In this document: piece after piece, positions 12,696 through 21,167 of the stretch
Layout: each line of letters opens with the position of its first letter
How positions within the stretch are numbered: the stretch's first letter is position 1
NCBI GenBank assembly: GCA_022360315.1
Contig: JAKSDA010000020.1
Location: 1 to 59,269, forward strand
DNA: 59,269 nt
Source of the DNA: Pseudomonadota bacterium
GTDB taxonomy: Bacteria > Myxococcota_A > Polyangia > Haliangiales > Haliangiaceae
Direction of reading: 5' to 3'
Program-made: the position numbers and the translations under genes
Notes under the pieces: generated by a model
Seen by the model: only the letters and a program-made list of their open reading frames with translations
Told to the model about the DNA's origin: nothing
Databases searched by the model: none

Positions 12696-15600
12696 ATGGA
12701 CTCTGTTGATTTTGCAATCATCGCGATTCGTGAGGATGAGTTCGAGGCAGTGCTCGATCGAGTTGCCAGGGGGGCAGATTGGAGCATGTTCACAGGAGAG
12801 CGAACCGGACGACTGTACAATCAGTGGACTGTGGATGGGCCGACGCGGCGCTCAGTCGTGGCGGTACGCTGTCTGGAACAGGGCAATACAGCAGCGCAGA
12901 ATGTCGCGCGGGATCTGCTCGAAGACCTCGATCCGAGCTGGATTTTCGTGGTGGGAATCGCCGGGGGCGTGGCCACAGACGAGTTCACGCTGGGCGATGT
13001 GGTGGTGTCAACCCGCATCCACGACTTCAGTGTCGAGGCAGTGCAGCGCGATGGCGAGCGGGAGTACGCGGTTGCGAGTGGAGCGATCGATTCCACCCTC
13101 GGTGCGGTGGTGGCCAATCTACCGGCCATGAAACGATCGCTGGGAACCTGGTATCAGCTCGGGCTGGACCGGCCGGCACCGCCAGATACGTTTTACGGCG
13201 ATGATGGGTTCCAGGCCAGGGTACGCGAGTCGATCCAATATCACTTCGGCGACAAGGAAGTCGCTCGGCACCCAATCGTCAAAGCCGGGGCCATCGTTTC
13301 AAGCGACCGGCTGGTCAAGAATGCAGAGCTGGTTCAGCTGTGGCTCAATGTCGCCCGCCAAAGTCGCGCGATCGAGATGGAATCGGCCGGCGTGTACCAG
13401 GCCACTCGCAATCGCAAGCCGTTTCTGGCCATCCGCGGAATCAGCGATATCGTTGGGGCCAGACGCAGCGACGACTGGACAAAGTACGCCTGTCAGTCCG
13501 CTGCGGCATTCACCCGCGCACTGATTGCCGCCTGGCCGCTGGCAGGGGCAAGCGGTGCCAATCCACGGTCTGCTGCAACGCACACCCCGGCGCCCAAGCC
13601 GTCAGCAAGTACCAGCTCGCCATCGATGCCGGTGTCTGAGTCCGGAAATGCCTCCATCAAGATTCTGTGTCTGGCGGCCGAGCCGAGTGACCGGTCGCGT
13701 ATGGGCGTTCAGCGGGAATTTCGCGAGATCGAGACGCGATTGCGGTCGTCGCGCCATGGCCAGGATGGCGAGGTGATCATGCGTGGGGCGATCCGGCCCG
13801 GTGACCTTTCACGCCAACTCCTGGAACACCAGCCCTGCATACTGCATTTTTCCGGGCACGGGTCGCGCGGCGAGATCTCTCTGGAAGACAAGGACGGCAC
13901 AGCGACCCCGGTGCAAAAAGACGCGCTGGGGCAGCTGATCGGAGCGTACCAGAGCAGCACAGAAAGAGCCATCCAGGTGGTGGTGCTGAATGCGTGCTAT
14001 TCGGGCCAGCAAGCCAGTGCGATCGGCACGCATGTCGACTTCGTGGTCGGCATGAGCTGGCAGGTGAGCGAAGAAGCAGCAGCGGTGTTTGCCGGGGCGT
14101 TCTATCAGGCGCTCGGGTACGGACGGACGGTGGCGGATGCATTTGCCATGGCAGAGGCAGCTCTGCACATCCAGGACCAGATCCGCGACAAGAGCAAGCC
14201 CGAGCTGTTCGTTCGCAATGAAGCCAATGCCGACACGGTGCTCATGGGACCACGCGCAGGTACAGTGGCGAAATCGGCAGCTGTGAGCTCGGAATCAGCG
14301 CCCGCCTCGGACCCGCTGCCGAGCATCGGAGAGCAATACGTCGAGTTGCCCGAGCGGCTGCGCGACGACCTGGACGAGGTGCGCCGAAAGCTGCACGAGG
14401 GCCAGAATCAGGTGTTGCCGATCGTGGGCTCGGAGCTGTCGGAGCCGGAATTGCCGTCATGGCGGACGTTCTTGGCCAGGCTGGTCGAGCGCACCACCGG
14501 CGAGCTGCGCGACGAGCTCGACGAGCTCATGGGCAAAGAACGTTACCTCGAGGTGGCTGACGTGCTGGAGAGCGAGCCGGACATCGGGCGGACGATCATC
14601 AATCAGCAGTTGGAGCGGATCTATCGACGGCCTGGACCGGTTAAAGAGATCTACCATCTGGTCGCCGCGCTCCCAGTGAAGCACTTTGCGTCGCTGCACT
14701 ATGACTCGTGGCTCAAAGAAGCGGTGGGACGGCGGCATTGTGCGCCGCTCACGCCGGGGCCGTATGATCGGAGCGGAATGAGCGATATCCGGCCCGATTC
14801 GCCACCGCTTGTCCTGATGCTGCGGGGCGACGCCGATCGCGCGGCGGAGTGCATCGTGTCGGGGCGGGGCTTTCGACAGCTGATGCACAGCGCACCGGCC
14901 TATCGCGAGGCACTGCGCGCTCTGTCATTGCATCGGTCGTTCTTGCTGCTCGGGCACTCGCTGCAGGATCCGGATCTGCGCATGGTGCTGGAAGAATGGC
15001 GCGAGATATTTGCGCCCGAGGGTGCCGCATCGCGGCATTATTTGCTCTGCGCTGGCCTGAAACGCTCGGATCGGAGCAGGCTGCAAGAGCTGGGAGTTCT
15101 GCCGATCGAATACGGCAAGGGCCAGGATACAGGCTTGCTGCCAGCCGTGCTGCAATACCTGGCCCGGGCGCCGGCCAGCGATGTGATCGAGACGGTTACG
15201 GGGCCGGAATTCGACGCGGCCCGGTTCGGCAAGGCGCTGGCTAATTATGCCAGCTGGGCCTATCGCGAGTACAAACTGTTGCGGATGCCCGGGCTGCGGG
15301 GCGGTCACCTGCAACTGTCGCTGGACGATGTGTTTGTGCCGGTGCGTCTGGTCAGCTCGGCGCGGCATGGCGAGCGTATGCGGGGCGGCCCCGAGTACGC
15401 GATGGACGGCCGGGCAGAGCGCGAGGTGAGGCTGGAGACCGCCTTTGCCCATGCAGCACCGGCGCGGCATCTGTTTATCCTGGGTCACCCCGGCTCGGGC
15501 AAGACCACAGCGCTGAAGAAACTTCTGTGGGCACTGGTGCCTCCCCCAGCTCGGGCGACACCGACCGAGTCGAGGAGCAGTGAGCATGGCTTCGACGGCT

Positions 15601-17747
15601 CGGCAGTGGGTTTGTCGCGGCAGGTAGTGCCGATTTTTTTGCGGCTGGGCCAGTTCGATCGGGCGTATCTGCGCGGGCCACTATGGGCCTTTGTCGACGC
15701 AGAGCTGACCAGACTGGTCGAGAGTGAGATTTGCCGTGGCCTGGGCGAAGAGCTATGGCAACGGGGCAATCTGCTCTTGCTGCTCGATGGTCTGGACGAA
15801 GTGGCCGACCCGGAGCTGCGCGGGGATGTGTGTCAATACCTGCAGGATCAACTGCAAGAGGCCCAAGATAAGGGGATTGCGGGGATTCGGGCGGTGGTGT
15901 CGTGCCGTCACGCGGGCAAGGTGGGCCGGGTGGGGTTTGACGATCGGTTTGCCGAGCTGGAAATCCGACCGCTGGACGACGGGCAGATCGAAGCTCTGAC
16001 CTCGAAGTGGTTTGCGGCAGCCCAGGGGTTCGAGGCCAGGGCAGCCAGGCAGGACGCAACAATAGCAGCGCAGCGTGGATTCAGCCGGGGTAGCGAACTG
16101 GCCGCCACGCTGCGAAGCGAGGACTACGCATCGCGACGGATCAAGACACTGGTATCGAATCCGCTGCTGTTGACGCTATTGTGCGTGGTGGTGTACGCGG
16201 GCGATGAAGTTCCCAGACAACGGGTGGTGTTTTTTGCCGATTGTTTGCGCACGTTGCTGAGTAGCTGGCGAGGCAAGCCGCTATTGCAGCTGGGCGATGC
16301 TCTGTCGCTGTTGCAAGTACTGGCCAGCTGGATGCACGGTGCGCGGCGCAAAGACGTGCTGGTAGACGAATTGCGCGAGGTGTTGCAACCAGAGCTGGAT
16401 CGACTGGAGGTCAAGCTGGAGCGGCGGGTGTCATTCCTTCAAACAGTGAACTGGCTGGTTTGTGACGCCGGTGTTTTGACCGAGTATGTGCGGGACAAGG
16501 AGTACGGATTCATGCACCTGTCGCTGCAAGAATACCTGGCAGCGCGCCAGATCGCGCTCGACGGGGATATCGAGGGCCTGGCCGGCCGGCTGAGGGATAG
16601 CTGGTGGCGAGAAGTGGCGCTGTTGTTCGTCGCTCAGAGCGAGTACAGGGTATTCGGACCGCTGTTGCGACAGGTGTGCCAGGCAGGAACACTGGCGGTC
16701 AACGAAGAGTTGCTGCGTGAATGCTACGCAGAAGCGCACGCACCAGAGATAGAACCGCTGATCGAGGTGATGGAGCGGGAGCAAGCCGAGACCAGCGAGC
16801 AAGAAACAGCGCTGCGTTTATTGGTACCGCGGGCCGGGAGCGATGAGCGAGCGAAGCAAGCAGCCGCGGAGCTGGCCAGGCGATGGCGACCGGGCAGCGA
16901 TGGTCATGCCCTGGCCGCGCGGGTAGCCGGGCTGGAAGAGCCGCTGGCCGGTGTGGCACAGGTCGGGCAGCCGTTCGAAGACAAGCGGACGGGAATTCGG
17001 TTTTTGTGGATCCCGGGCGGGCGATTTCAGATGGGTCTGGAGCAGGCGTTGCCGGGTTGGGAAGAGTATGACGAGCGGGCGATACCTGCACACTGGGTGG
17101 AGGTATCGGCGTTCTGGCTGGGTGAGACAGCGGTGACCAACGCGCAGTACGAGGTATTTCTACGCGCGTCAGGGCACCAGGTGGAGCCGGGGAACTGGCG
17201 AGACGGGCGGTTCAACAGGCCGGAGCAACCAGTTGTGGGGGTGACGTGGCTGGACGCCCAGGCGTTTTGTGAATGGCTGAGCCGGGAATCTGGCATGGAC
17301 GTGGTGTTGCCGACCGAGGCGCAATGGGAGTTTTCAGCGCGGGGGCCAGAGAATAGGCTGTATCCATGGGGCAACCAAGAGCCGGACAAAACCAGGGCCC
17401 ATTACGAATTCAATCACGGTGAGCAACCGTCGCCAGTGGGCCGTTTTCCGGGCGGGAAAGGACCGTTTGGGACACTGGATCAAGCGGGCAACGTATGGGA
17501 ATGGTGCCGGGATGTTGTTGGGAAAGATGACTACAAAAGCCGCGGCACCGAGACCAAAGATCCATTTGAGCAGGGCGTCTCAGATCAGGATCCCCGCACG
17601 ACAGTGCGGAGGTTCCGGGGCGGGTCCTGGCACGACCCCGCGCAGCTCCTGCGCGCCGCTTACCGCGACTGGCACCAGGCTGGCTGGGCGTATGGCGATC
17701 TGGGCTTCCGGGTGGCCTGTCTCCCGCCAGCCGAGGATACGGCTTAG
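12696..17747 (+). CDS. Giant STAND NTPase: phosphorylase + CHAT + SIR2-like + NACHT + FGE-sulfatase-like
   Basis: 1683 residues, ATG start. (1) 1-285: nucleoside phosphorylase/MTAN-like domain, with glycine motif VVGIAGGV (85-92), EMES (227-230) and the catalytic Asp251 in RGISDIVG. (2) About 320-520: CHAT caspase-like protease, His388 in FSGHG and Cys434 in LNACYSG. (3) About 545-830: SIR2-like domain (VLPIVGSELS, LPSW, SLHYD, LRGDAD, LLGHSLQDPD), with degenerate catalytic positions. (4) About 920-1290: NACHT, P-loop GHPGSGKTT (930-938), Walker B LLLLLDGLDE (1026-1035), helical part with NPLLLTLLC and FMHLSLQEYLAA. (5) About 1425-1675: FGE-sulfatase-like fold (PTEAQWEF, AGNVWEW, RGGSW, GFRVA) lacking the catalytic cysteines of true FGE, hence probably a recognition domain. 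By analogy with bacterial NLR-like proteins, ligand binding by the C-terminus would switch the NACHT and release the N-terminal effectors; this is inference. Confidence 0.9.
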   Translation: MDSVDFAIIAIREDEFEAVLDRVARGADWSMFTGERTGRLYNQWTVDGPTRRSVVAVRCLEQGNTAAQNVARDLLEDLDPSWIFVVGIAGGVATDEFTLGDVVVSTRIHDFSVEAVQRDGEREYAVASGAIDSTLGAVVANLPAMKRSLGTWYQLGLDRPAPPDTFYGDDGFQARVRESIQYHFGDKEVARHPIVKAGAIVSSDRLVKNAELVQLWLNVARQSRAIEMESAGVYQATRNRKPFLAIRGISDIVGARRSDDWTKYACQSAAAFTRALIAAWPLAGASGANPRSAATHTPAPKPSASTSSPSMPVSESGNASIKILCLAAEPSDRSRMGVQREFREIETRLRSSRHGQDGEVIMRGAIRPGDLSRQLLEHQPCILHFSGHGSRGEISLEDKDGTATPVQKDALGQLIGAYQSSTERAIQVVVLNACYSGQQASAIGTHVDFVVGMSWQVSEEAAAVFAGAFYQALGYGRTVADAFAMAEAALHIQDQIRDKSKPELFVRNEANADTVLMGPRAGTVAKSAAVSSESAPASDPLPSIGEQYVELPERLRDDLDEVRRKLHEGQNQVLPIVGSELSEPELPSWRTFLARLVERTTGELRDELDELMGKERYLEVADVLESEPDIGRTIINQQLERIYRRPGPVKEIYHLVAALPVKHFASLHYDSWLKEAVGRRHCAPLTPGPYDRSGMSDIRPDSPPLVLMLRGDADRAAECIVSGRGFRQLMHSAPAYREALRALSLHRSFLLLGHSLQDPDLRMVLEEWREIFAPEGAASRHYLLCAGLKRSDRSRLQELGVLPIEYGKGQDTGLLPAVLQYLARAPASDVIETVTGPEFDAARFGKALANYASWAYREYKLLRMPGLRGGHLQLSLDDVFVPVRLVSSARHGERMRGGPEYAMDGRAEREVRLETAFAHAAPARHLFILGHPGSGKTTALKKLLWALVPPPARATPTESRSSEHGFDGSAVGLSRQVVPIFLRLGQFDRAYLRGPLWAFVDAELTRLVESEICRGLGEELWQRGNLLLLLDGLDEVADPELRGDVCQYLQDQLQEAQDKGIAGIRAVVSCRHAGKVGRVGFDDRFAELEIRPLDDGQIEALTSKWFAAAQGFEARAARQDATIAAQRGFSRGSELAATLRSEDYASRRIKTLVSNPLLLTLLCVVVYAGDEVPRQRVVFFADCLRTLLSSWRGKPLLQLGDALSLLQVLASWMHGARRKDVLVDELREVLQPELDRLEVKLERRVSFLQTVNWLVCDAGVLTEYVRDKEYGFMHLSLQEYLAARQIALDGDIEGLAGRLRDSWWREVALLFVAQSEYRVFGPLLRQVCQAGTLAVNEELLRECYAEAHAPEIEPLIEVMEREQAETSEQETALRLLVPRAGSDERAKQAAAELARRWRPGSDGHALAARVAGLEEPLAGVAQVGQPFEDKRTGIRFLWIPGGRFQMGLEQALPGWEEYDERAIPAHWVEVSAFWLGETAVTNAQYEVFLRASGHQVEPGNWRDGRFNRPEQPVVGVTWLDAQAFCEWLSRESGMDVVLPTEAQWEFSARGPENRLYPWGNQEPDKTRAHYEFNHGEQPSPVGRFPGGKGPFGTLDQAGNVWEWCRDVVGKDDYKSRGTETKDPFEQGVSDQDPRTTVRRFRGGSWHDPAQLLRAAYRDWHQAGWAYGDLGFRVACLPPAEDTA

Positions 17748-18005
17748 AGCCGGTCCAAACGTGAGATCTCGCGATCATTCCGCCGCGGCGATCTCAGTGC
17801 CGAAGCCTGGCGAGTCCAGGTCAAAGAGCTCAGCGCCGAGCGGCGGGTACTAGAACGCAGCCGCGACATAGCCCGCAAGCAGCTTGCAGCTACCGAAGTC
17901 ATCGCCCGTTCGATGGAGACAGCAGAAATCCAGCTTGTCGACTTACGGCAGCGCATTCAAGATGCCCTGCCCCAGGACAGAAAAGCTATTGTCGAAGCGA
18001 TAATC
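17748..18005 (+). pseudogene. C-terminal remnant of a large serine recombinase
   Basis: Immediately after the stop of the STAND gene and in the same frame, the sequence reads SKREISRSFRRGDLSAEAW... and continues for about 85 residues as an alternating charged coiled coil (ERRVLERSRDIARK, LVDLRQRIQDALPQDRKAIVEAII). Pattern and ending match the coiled-coil tail of large serine recombinases (RRGDLSxEAW; DLRxRLxxxLxxxxRRAIVExLV). No catalytic or zinc-ribbon part is present and there is no start codon at the front. The open frame runs on to 18170, but the recombinase-like part ends near 18005. Identification rests on pattern memory, not alignment. Confidence 0.55.
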
Positions 18006-18592
18006 CCAGGAGAGCAGCCATTCGGCCATGCGCCGCCGTCCTTTTCATGGCGAAAGAACTTCTTGGGTCTGTTCACAGTCTGTGGCCCTGCCGGCCATGC
18101 TCTGCGCACTCCAGGCCAATTTTTACCGTGCGCGACCAAGAAATCTTCAACAGGGTTGGCCATCGTGTAGGCGATCTTATCCACTAGGTCCTGGGCCTCA
18201 ACGCACCTCACATGGCTAGTGTGCTCGTTGGACCACATGCTCTCGAAATCCCCATGAGCCGCATTGACCGCCCGGGCGATGAATGCATGACAATCCCGAG
18301 TAAACTCGCATATCCGACCTTCTGGATCAGTCAAGCAGACATCCCAGTGATTGCTTAACACAATCGCACTATGCAACAGAATACCAGTGCGTTGCGCAAC
18401 CACTGCAACCACATATTGTACGATCTGATTGATTTGCCGGGACGGGCGCAGGCGAAATATTGCCTCGATACCGTGTCCGGCTGGCCGGACACGCGGCCGG
18501 TGGACCGGACAGTGCTGTCCGGTCAGCCGGACATCTGGCTCTCTAACATTCTCGGTGCACAAGTTATCAAGTAGCCCGCGCCATTGCGACAT
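17957..18592 (-). pseudogene. Decayed RAYT/IS200-like (Y1) transposase
   Basis: The 211-residue frame contains from about residue 45 to 180 the pattern of REP-associated tyrosine transposases: FRLRPSRQINQIVQYVVAVV, then ILLHSAIVLSNHWDVCLTDPEG, TRDCHAFIARAVNAAHG, TSHVRCVEAQDLVDKIAYTMANPVEDFLV and a KRPKKFFR block. The catalytic HUH motif normally reads SNHxH; here it is SNHWD, so the second metal-binding His is lost. The N-terminal part is not recognisable and the C-terminus runs into the recombinase remnant on the other strand. Most likely inactive. Confidence 0.65.
18483..18532. repeat. REP-like palindrome cluster
   Basis: A 22-bp palindrome at 18503-18524 (10-bp arms GACCGGACAG / CTGTCCGGTC around TG) sits among further copies of CCGGAC (18485-18490, 18527-18532) and GGCCGG. 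It lies just upstream of the conserved part of the decayed RAYT-like gene, where REP elements recognised by such transposases are usually found. Confidence 0.5.
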
Positions 18593-18776
18593 ACCAAGCT
18601 TCTTACTGGCCGGAGAAAGAGCATGAGCGGCGGGAAGATCGCTGCATCGGCTGACGTACTACATATGTGGCAAGTGAGATGGTGTATTGATCGCCACGAG
18701 AGATAATATGAATTTGATGTTTTAAATTCTGCCGCAACCAGCAGATCGCAAACCAAACTAGCAGATCGAGGCTGCC
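18593..18776 (+). promoter_or_regulatory. AT-richer upstream region of the DUF4157 gene with a direct repeat
   Basis: This 184-bp stretch is AT-rich compared with its surroundings (especially 18655-18735). AGCAGATCG occurs twice, at 18740-18748 and 18760-18768, exactly 20 bases apart (two helical turns) and 8 bases from the ATG at 18777. Its spacing suits an operator for a dimeric or cooperative regulator; the function is inferred only from spacing and position. Confidence 0.35.
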
Positions 18777-21167
18777 ATGAGAGACTACTTTTTCGACGAT
18801 TCCAACGACCGCCACGGCGATGCCGAGTTTGAAGACTGGGTACCGTCCATGGCCCCGGGCAAGGTAACCTTGACATCGCGTATCGTCCGCGTTGCCACCG
18901 CGGCAGCAGGCAATCGCCGGCAATCGGCGGCGCCGAAGTTTCCCCCACAACCGGCCCAGTGCACGCCGGACGGGCCAGCGCAAACAGCCATTCGGCCAGA
19001 AGTTTTGCACTGGATGAATGTGGCGGTTCGCCCCGATCTCCACTCCGCGCCAGCTGCTCACCCCTCACCGGTTCCGGTTCAGCGCAAGCAAAAGGACGGA
19101 CTCGAAGGAGACCTGTCGGTACCACAACCGAGCGGCAGCGGCGCCGAGCTTGGCGAGGACGTACGAGCTGACATGGAAACCGCGTTTGGGGCCGATTTTT
19201 CCGCCGTCCGTATCCACGAGGGACCACAGGCCGAATCGCTCGGCGCACTGGCCTACACCCAGGGCAGCGATATCCATTTCCAGCCCGGCCAGTACAACCC
19301 GCACAGCGCTCATGGCCGTGAGCTTCTCGGTCATGAGCTGGCCCATGTGGTGCAGCAGTCTCAGCGGCGGGTGCCCCCGACCGGCCAGGCCAGGGGAGCA
19401 GAGGTCAACAGCGACCCATCGCTCGAGGGCGAAGCCGATGACATGGGCGCCCGGGCTGCACGCAGTGAAAGAGTTGCATCTCGTTTGCGCGGCGGTGCGA
19501 GCGATGCTCGCTCGGGGCAGAGAGAGCGGTCAGTGCAGCCAGAGATGGCGAGCCGTATTGTTATCCCCACAGGTCGATCGAGGGTGATCCAGTACTGGGA
19601 GGGCAAGGAGCATAAGAGCGCAGGGGATGGAGCGCAAAATCAGTTTCCGTTTCGCGGCCAGATCAACACGCGGGGAGCCGCACTGCATTCGAGCCCGGCA
19701 AAGGATCGTCAGAACCTCCACCGGAATACTGTTGCCACCCTCGCCAGGGGGACGCCTGTCGTGGCCACAGCAAAACACCGCAGCTGGATACGCGTCGTCG
19801 TGGCAGGGGGCGCGGCAAATGGCAAGTCCGGGTACATATCTAATGAGCTCATCACTCGAGACGAACAGACATTCGATGCCCATCTCACTGTCGGCGGTAT
19901 GGACGTTTCGTATGGAGACACAGTGGCCATGGGCGGTGATCACTTCGAGGGTTTTGCAGATTTCGAAATCGAAGCCAGCAGTGACCCGGGACAGGCTCGG
20001 ATCGAGCGGCTGCGTGGACATATCGACAGCGAAAGCGTTGTCGGCGGCGACTATCAGGCTCCCGATTATGCGAGCGACAACACGGTCAGCGCCGGGTACG
20101 CCGAGCGATACAAAGAGCTGGCCCTGGAAAACGTCGCCCACTTCTCCCACGGTGGTGTGGGATTGACCGAATGGCAGAGGCAGCACCGCGATGCGGTTGC
20201 GGAGGCCCTACAAGGCGGGCTCCGCGGGGATATCGAACGGCTGGAACGCGCATTCGCGATGAATGGAGTAGCCGATCATTTCCTGACCGATTCGTTTTCT
20301 GCCGGACATATACGTGTTCCCCGCGCCCGGGGCTTGGAATACTATGAGGATTTCGCGGATGCGATATACCAACCGATGATGACATTCGTGGCCAACCAGA
20401 TAGGCGATCGCCTTTATGCTCAATTACCCTGGACTGTGCGAGTCGGTGGTCATATCACAGGTGCAGGCGCACGAGAACGGGCTCGGACAAGGGTACGCGA
20501 GACCATCGACGACCAGGTACGAGATCTCGAAAACGGAGAGGCGACAGCGAAAGACCTGCTGGGCAAGTACCTGGCGGGTGCATTCGCCAAGATTCTCCAC
20601 GATATGGATAATGAACAAGGTCTCGTGGTCAACAGCGACGGGCATTCAGGTGGCTGGACAGCATTGGGCGACGGTAAATTGCGAGATGCCGAAAATGCAG
20701 AAAATCGCGCAATCATGATGCGGGCGTTACAGTCCTCCAAGCAAGATGTCACCGCAGCGTTCAACCTCGGACTGGACATCTATACCCGACAGGGCACGGA
20801 GGTGACCGGGGCAATGGTCGAACAGGCCATGGCCCGGCTCCAAAAAACCGTGGGGCCACCATTCCAGGCAATGCAACTCGTGCCCCGGGCTGCGCCACAG
20901 GCACCAGAGCTGCCAGACTGGCAATGGGGCCAGTTGTCCCCCGCAATGCGTGGAAAAATCGCATCCCTGATTGTCGAACTGCTCGACCAGGAGGCCCAAC
21001 AGGACCTGCTGAACCTGGTCCCGGAAAACCAGGACGTCGAGGATGATGCTGGCGATGTTGTCGCCACAGTTCGTCCGAGACAGGCAGTTCGTGAGCTATT
21101 AACAGAGTTTCTCGCCGACCCAGTGGCATTTTTGGAGAGGGCATTTGGCCAGCCCGCATCGCAATGA
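18777..21167 (+). CDS. DUF4157 (eCIS-type) protein with SH3-like and phospholipase C-like domains
   Basis: 796 residues. DUF4157 domain about 118-200: FGADFSAVRIHEG, then YTQGSDIHFQPG and the metallopeptidase-like motif GHELAHVVQQ (HELAH 186-190). This domain marks proteins associated with extracellular contractile injection systems and is often at the front of payloads. A bacterial SH3-like segment follows (about 293-360, with SWIRVVV and GKSGYISNELI). Residues about 370-720 resemble the zinc-dependent phospholipase C/P1-like fold: GDTVAMGGDHFE, AHFSHGG, WQRQHRDAVAEA and NGVADHFLTDSFSAGHIR. A toxin or lytic enzyme that cuts or matures through its HELAH domain is a reasonable inference. No contractile sheath, tube or baseplate genes are in the window. 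The stop overlaps the next start (ATGA). Confidence 0.8.
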   Translation: MRDYFFDDSNDRHGDAEFEDWVPSMAPGKVTLTSRIVRVATAAAGNRRQSAAPKFPPQPAQCTPDGPAQTAIRPEVLHWMNVAVRPDLHSAPAAHPSPVPVQRKQKDGLEGDLSVPQPSGSGAELGEDVRADMETAFGADFSAVRIHEGPQAESLGALAYTQGSDIHFQPGQYNPHSAHGRELLGHELAHVVQQSQRRVPPTGQARGAEVNSDPSLEGEADDMGARAARSERVASRLRGGASDARSGQRERSVQPEMASRIVIPTGRSRVIQYWEGKEHKSAGDGAQNQFPFRGQINTRGAALHSSPAKDRQNLHRNTVATLARGTPVVATAKHRSWIRVVVAGGAANGKSGYISNELITRDEQTFDAHLTVGGMDVSYGDTVAMGGDHFEGFADFEIEASSDPGQARIERLRGHIDSESVVGGDYQAPDYASDNTVSAGYAERYKELALENVAHFSHGGVGLTEWQRQHRDAVAEALQGGLRGDIERLERAFAMNGVADHFLTDSFSAGHIRVPRARGLEYYEDFADAIYQPMMTFVANQIGDRLYAQLPWTVRVGGHITGAGARERARTRVRETIDDQVRDLENGEATAKDLLGKYLAGAFAKILHDMDNEQGLVVNSDGHSGGWTALGDGKLRDAENAENRAIMMRALQSSKQDVTAAFNLGLDIYTRQGTEVTGAMVEQAMARLQKTVGPPFQAMQLVPRAAPQAPELPDWQWGQLSPAMRGKIASLIVELLDQEAQQDLLNLVPENQDVEDDAGDVVATVRPRQAVRELLTEFLADPVAFLERAFGQPASQ

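Noticed and set aside
12406..12717. 103-residue minus-strand frame overlapping the start of the giant gene
   Set aside because: A different frame (reading phase) from the nucleosidase fragment; no similarity.
14925..15587. 220-residue minus-strand frame inside the giant gene
   Set aside because: Antisense to the SIR2-like/NACHT junction; no motifs.
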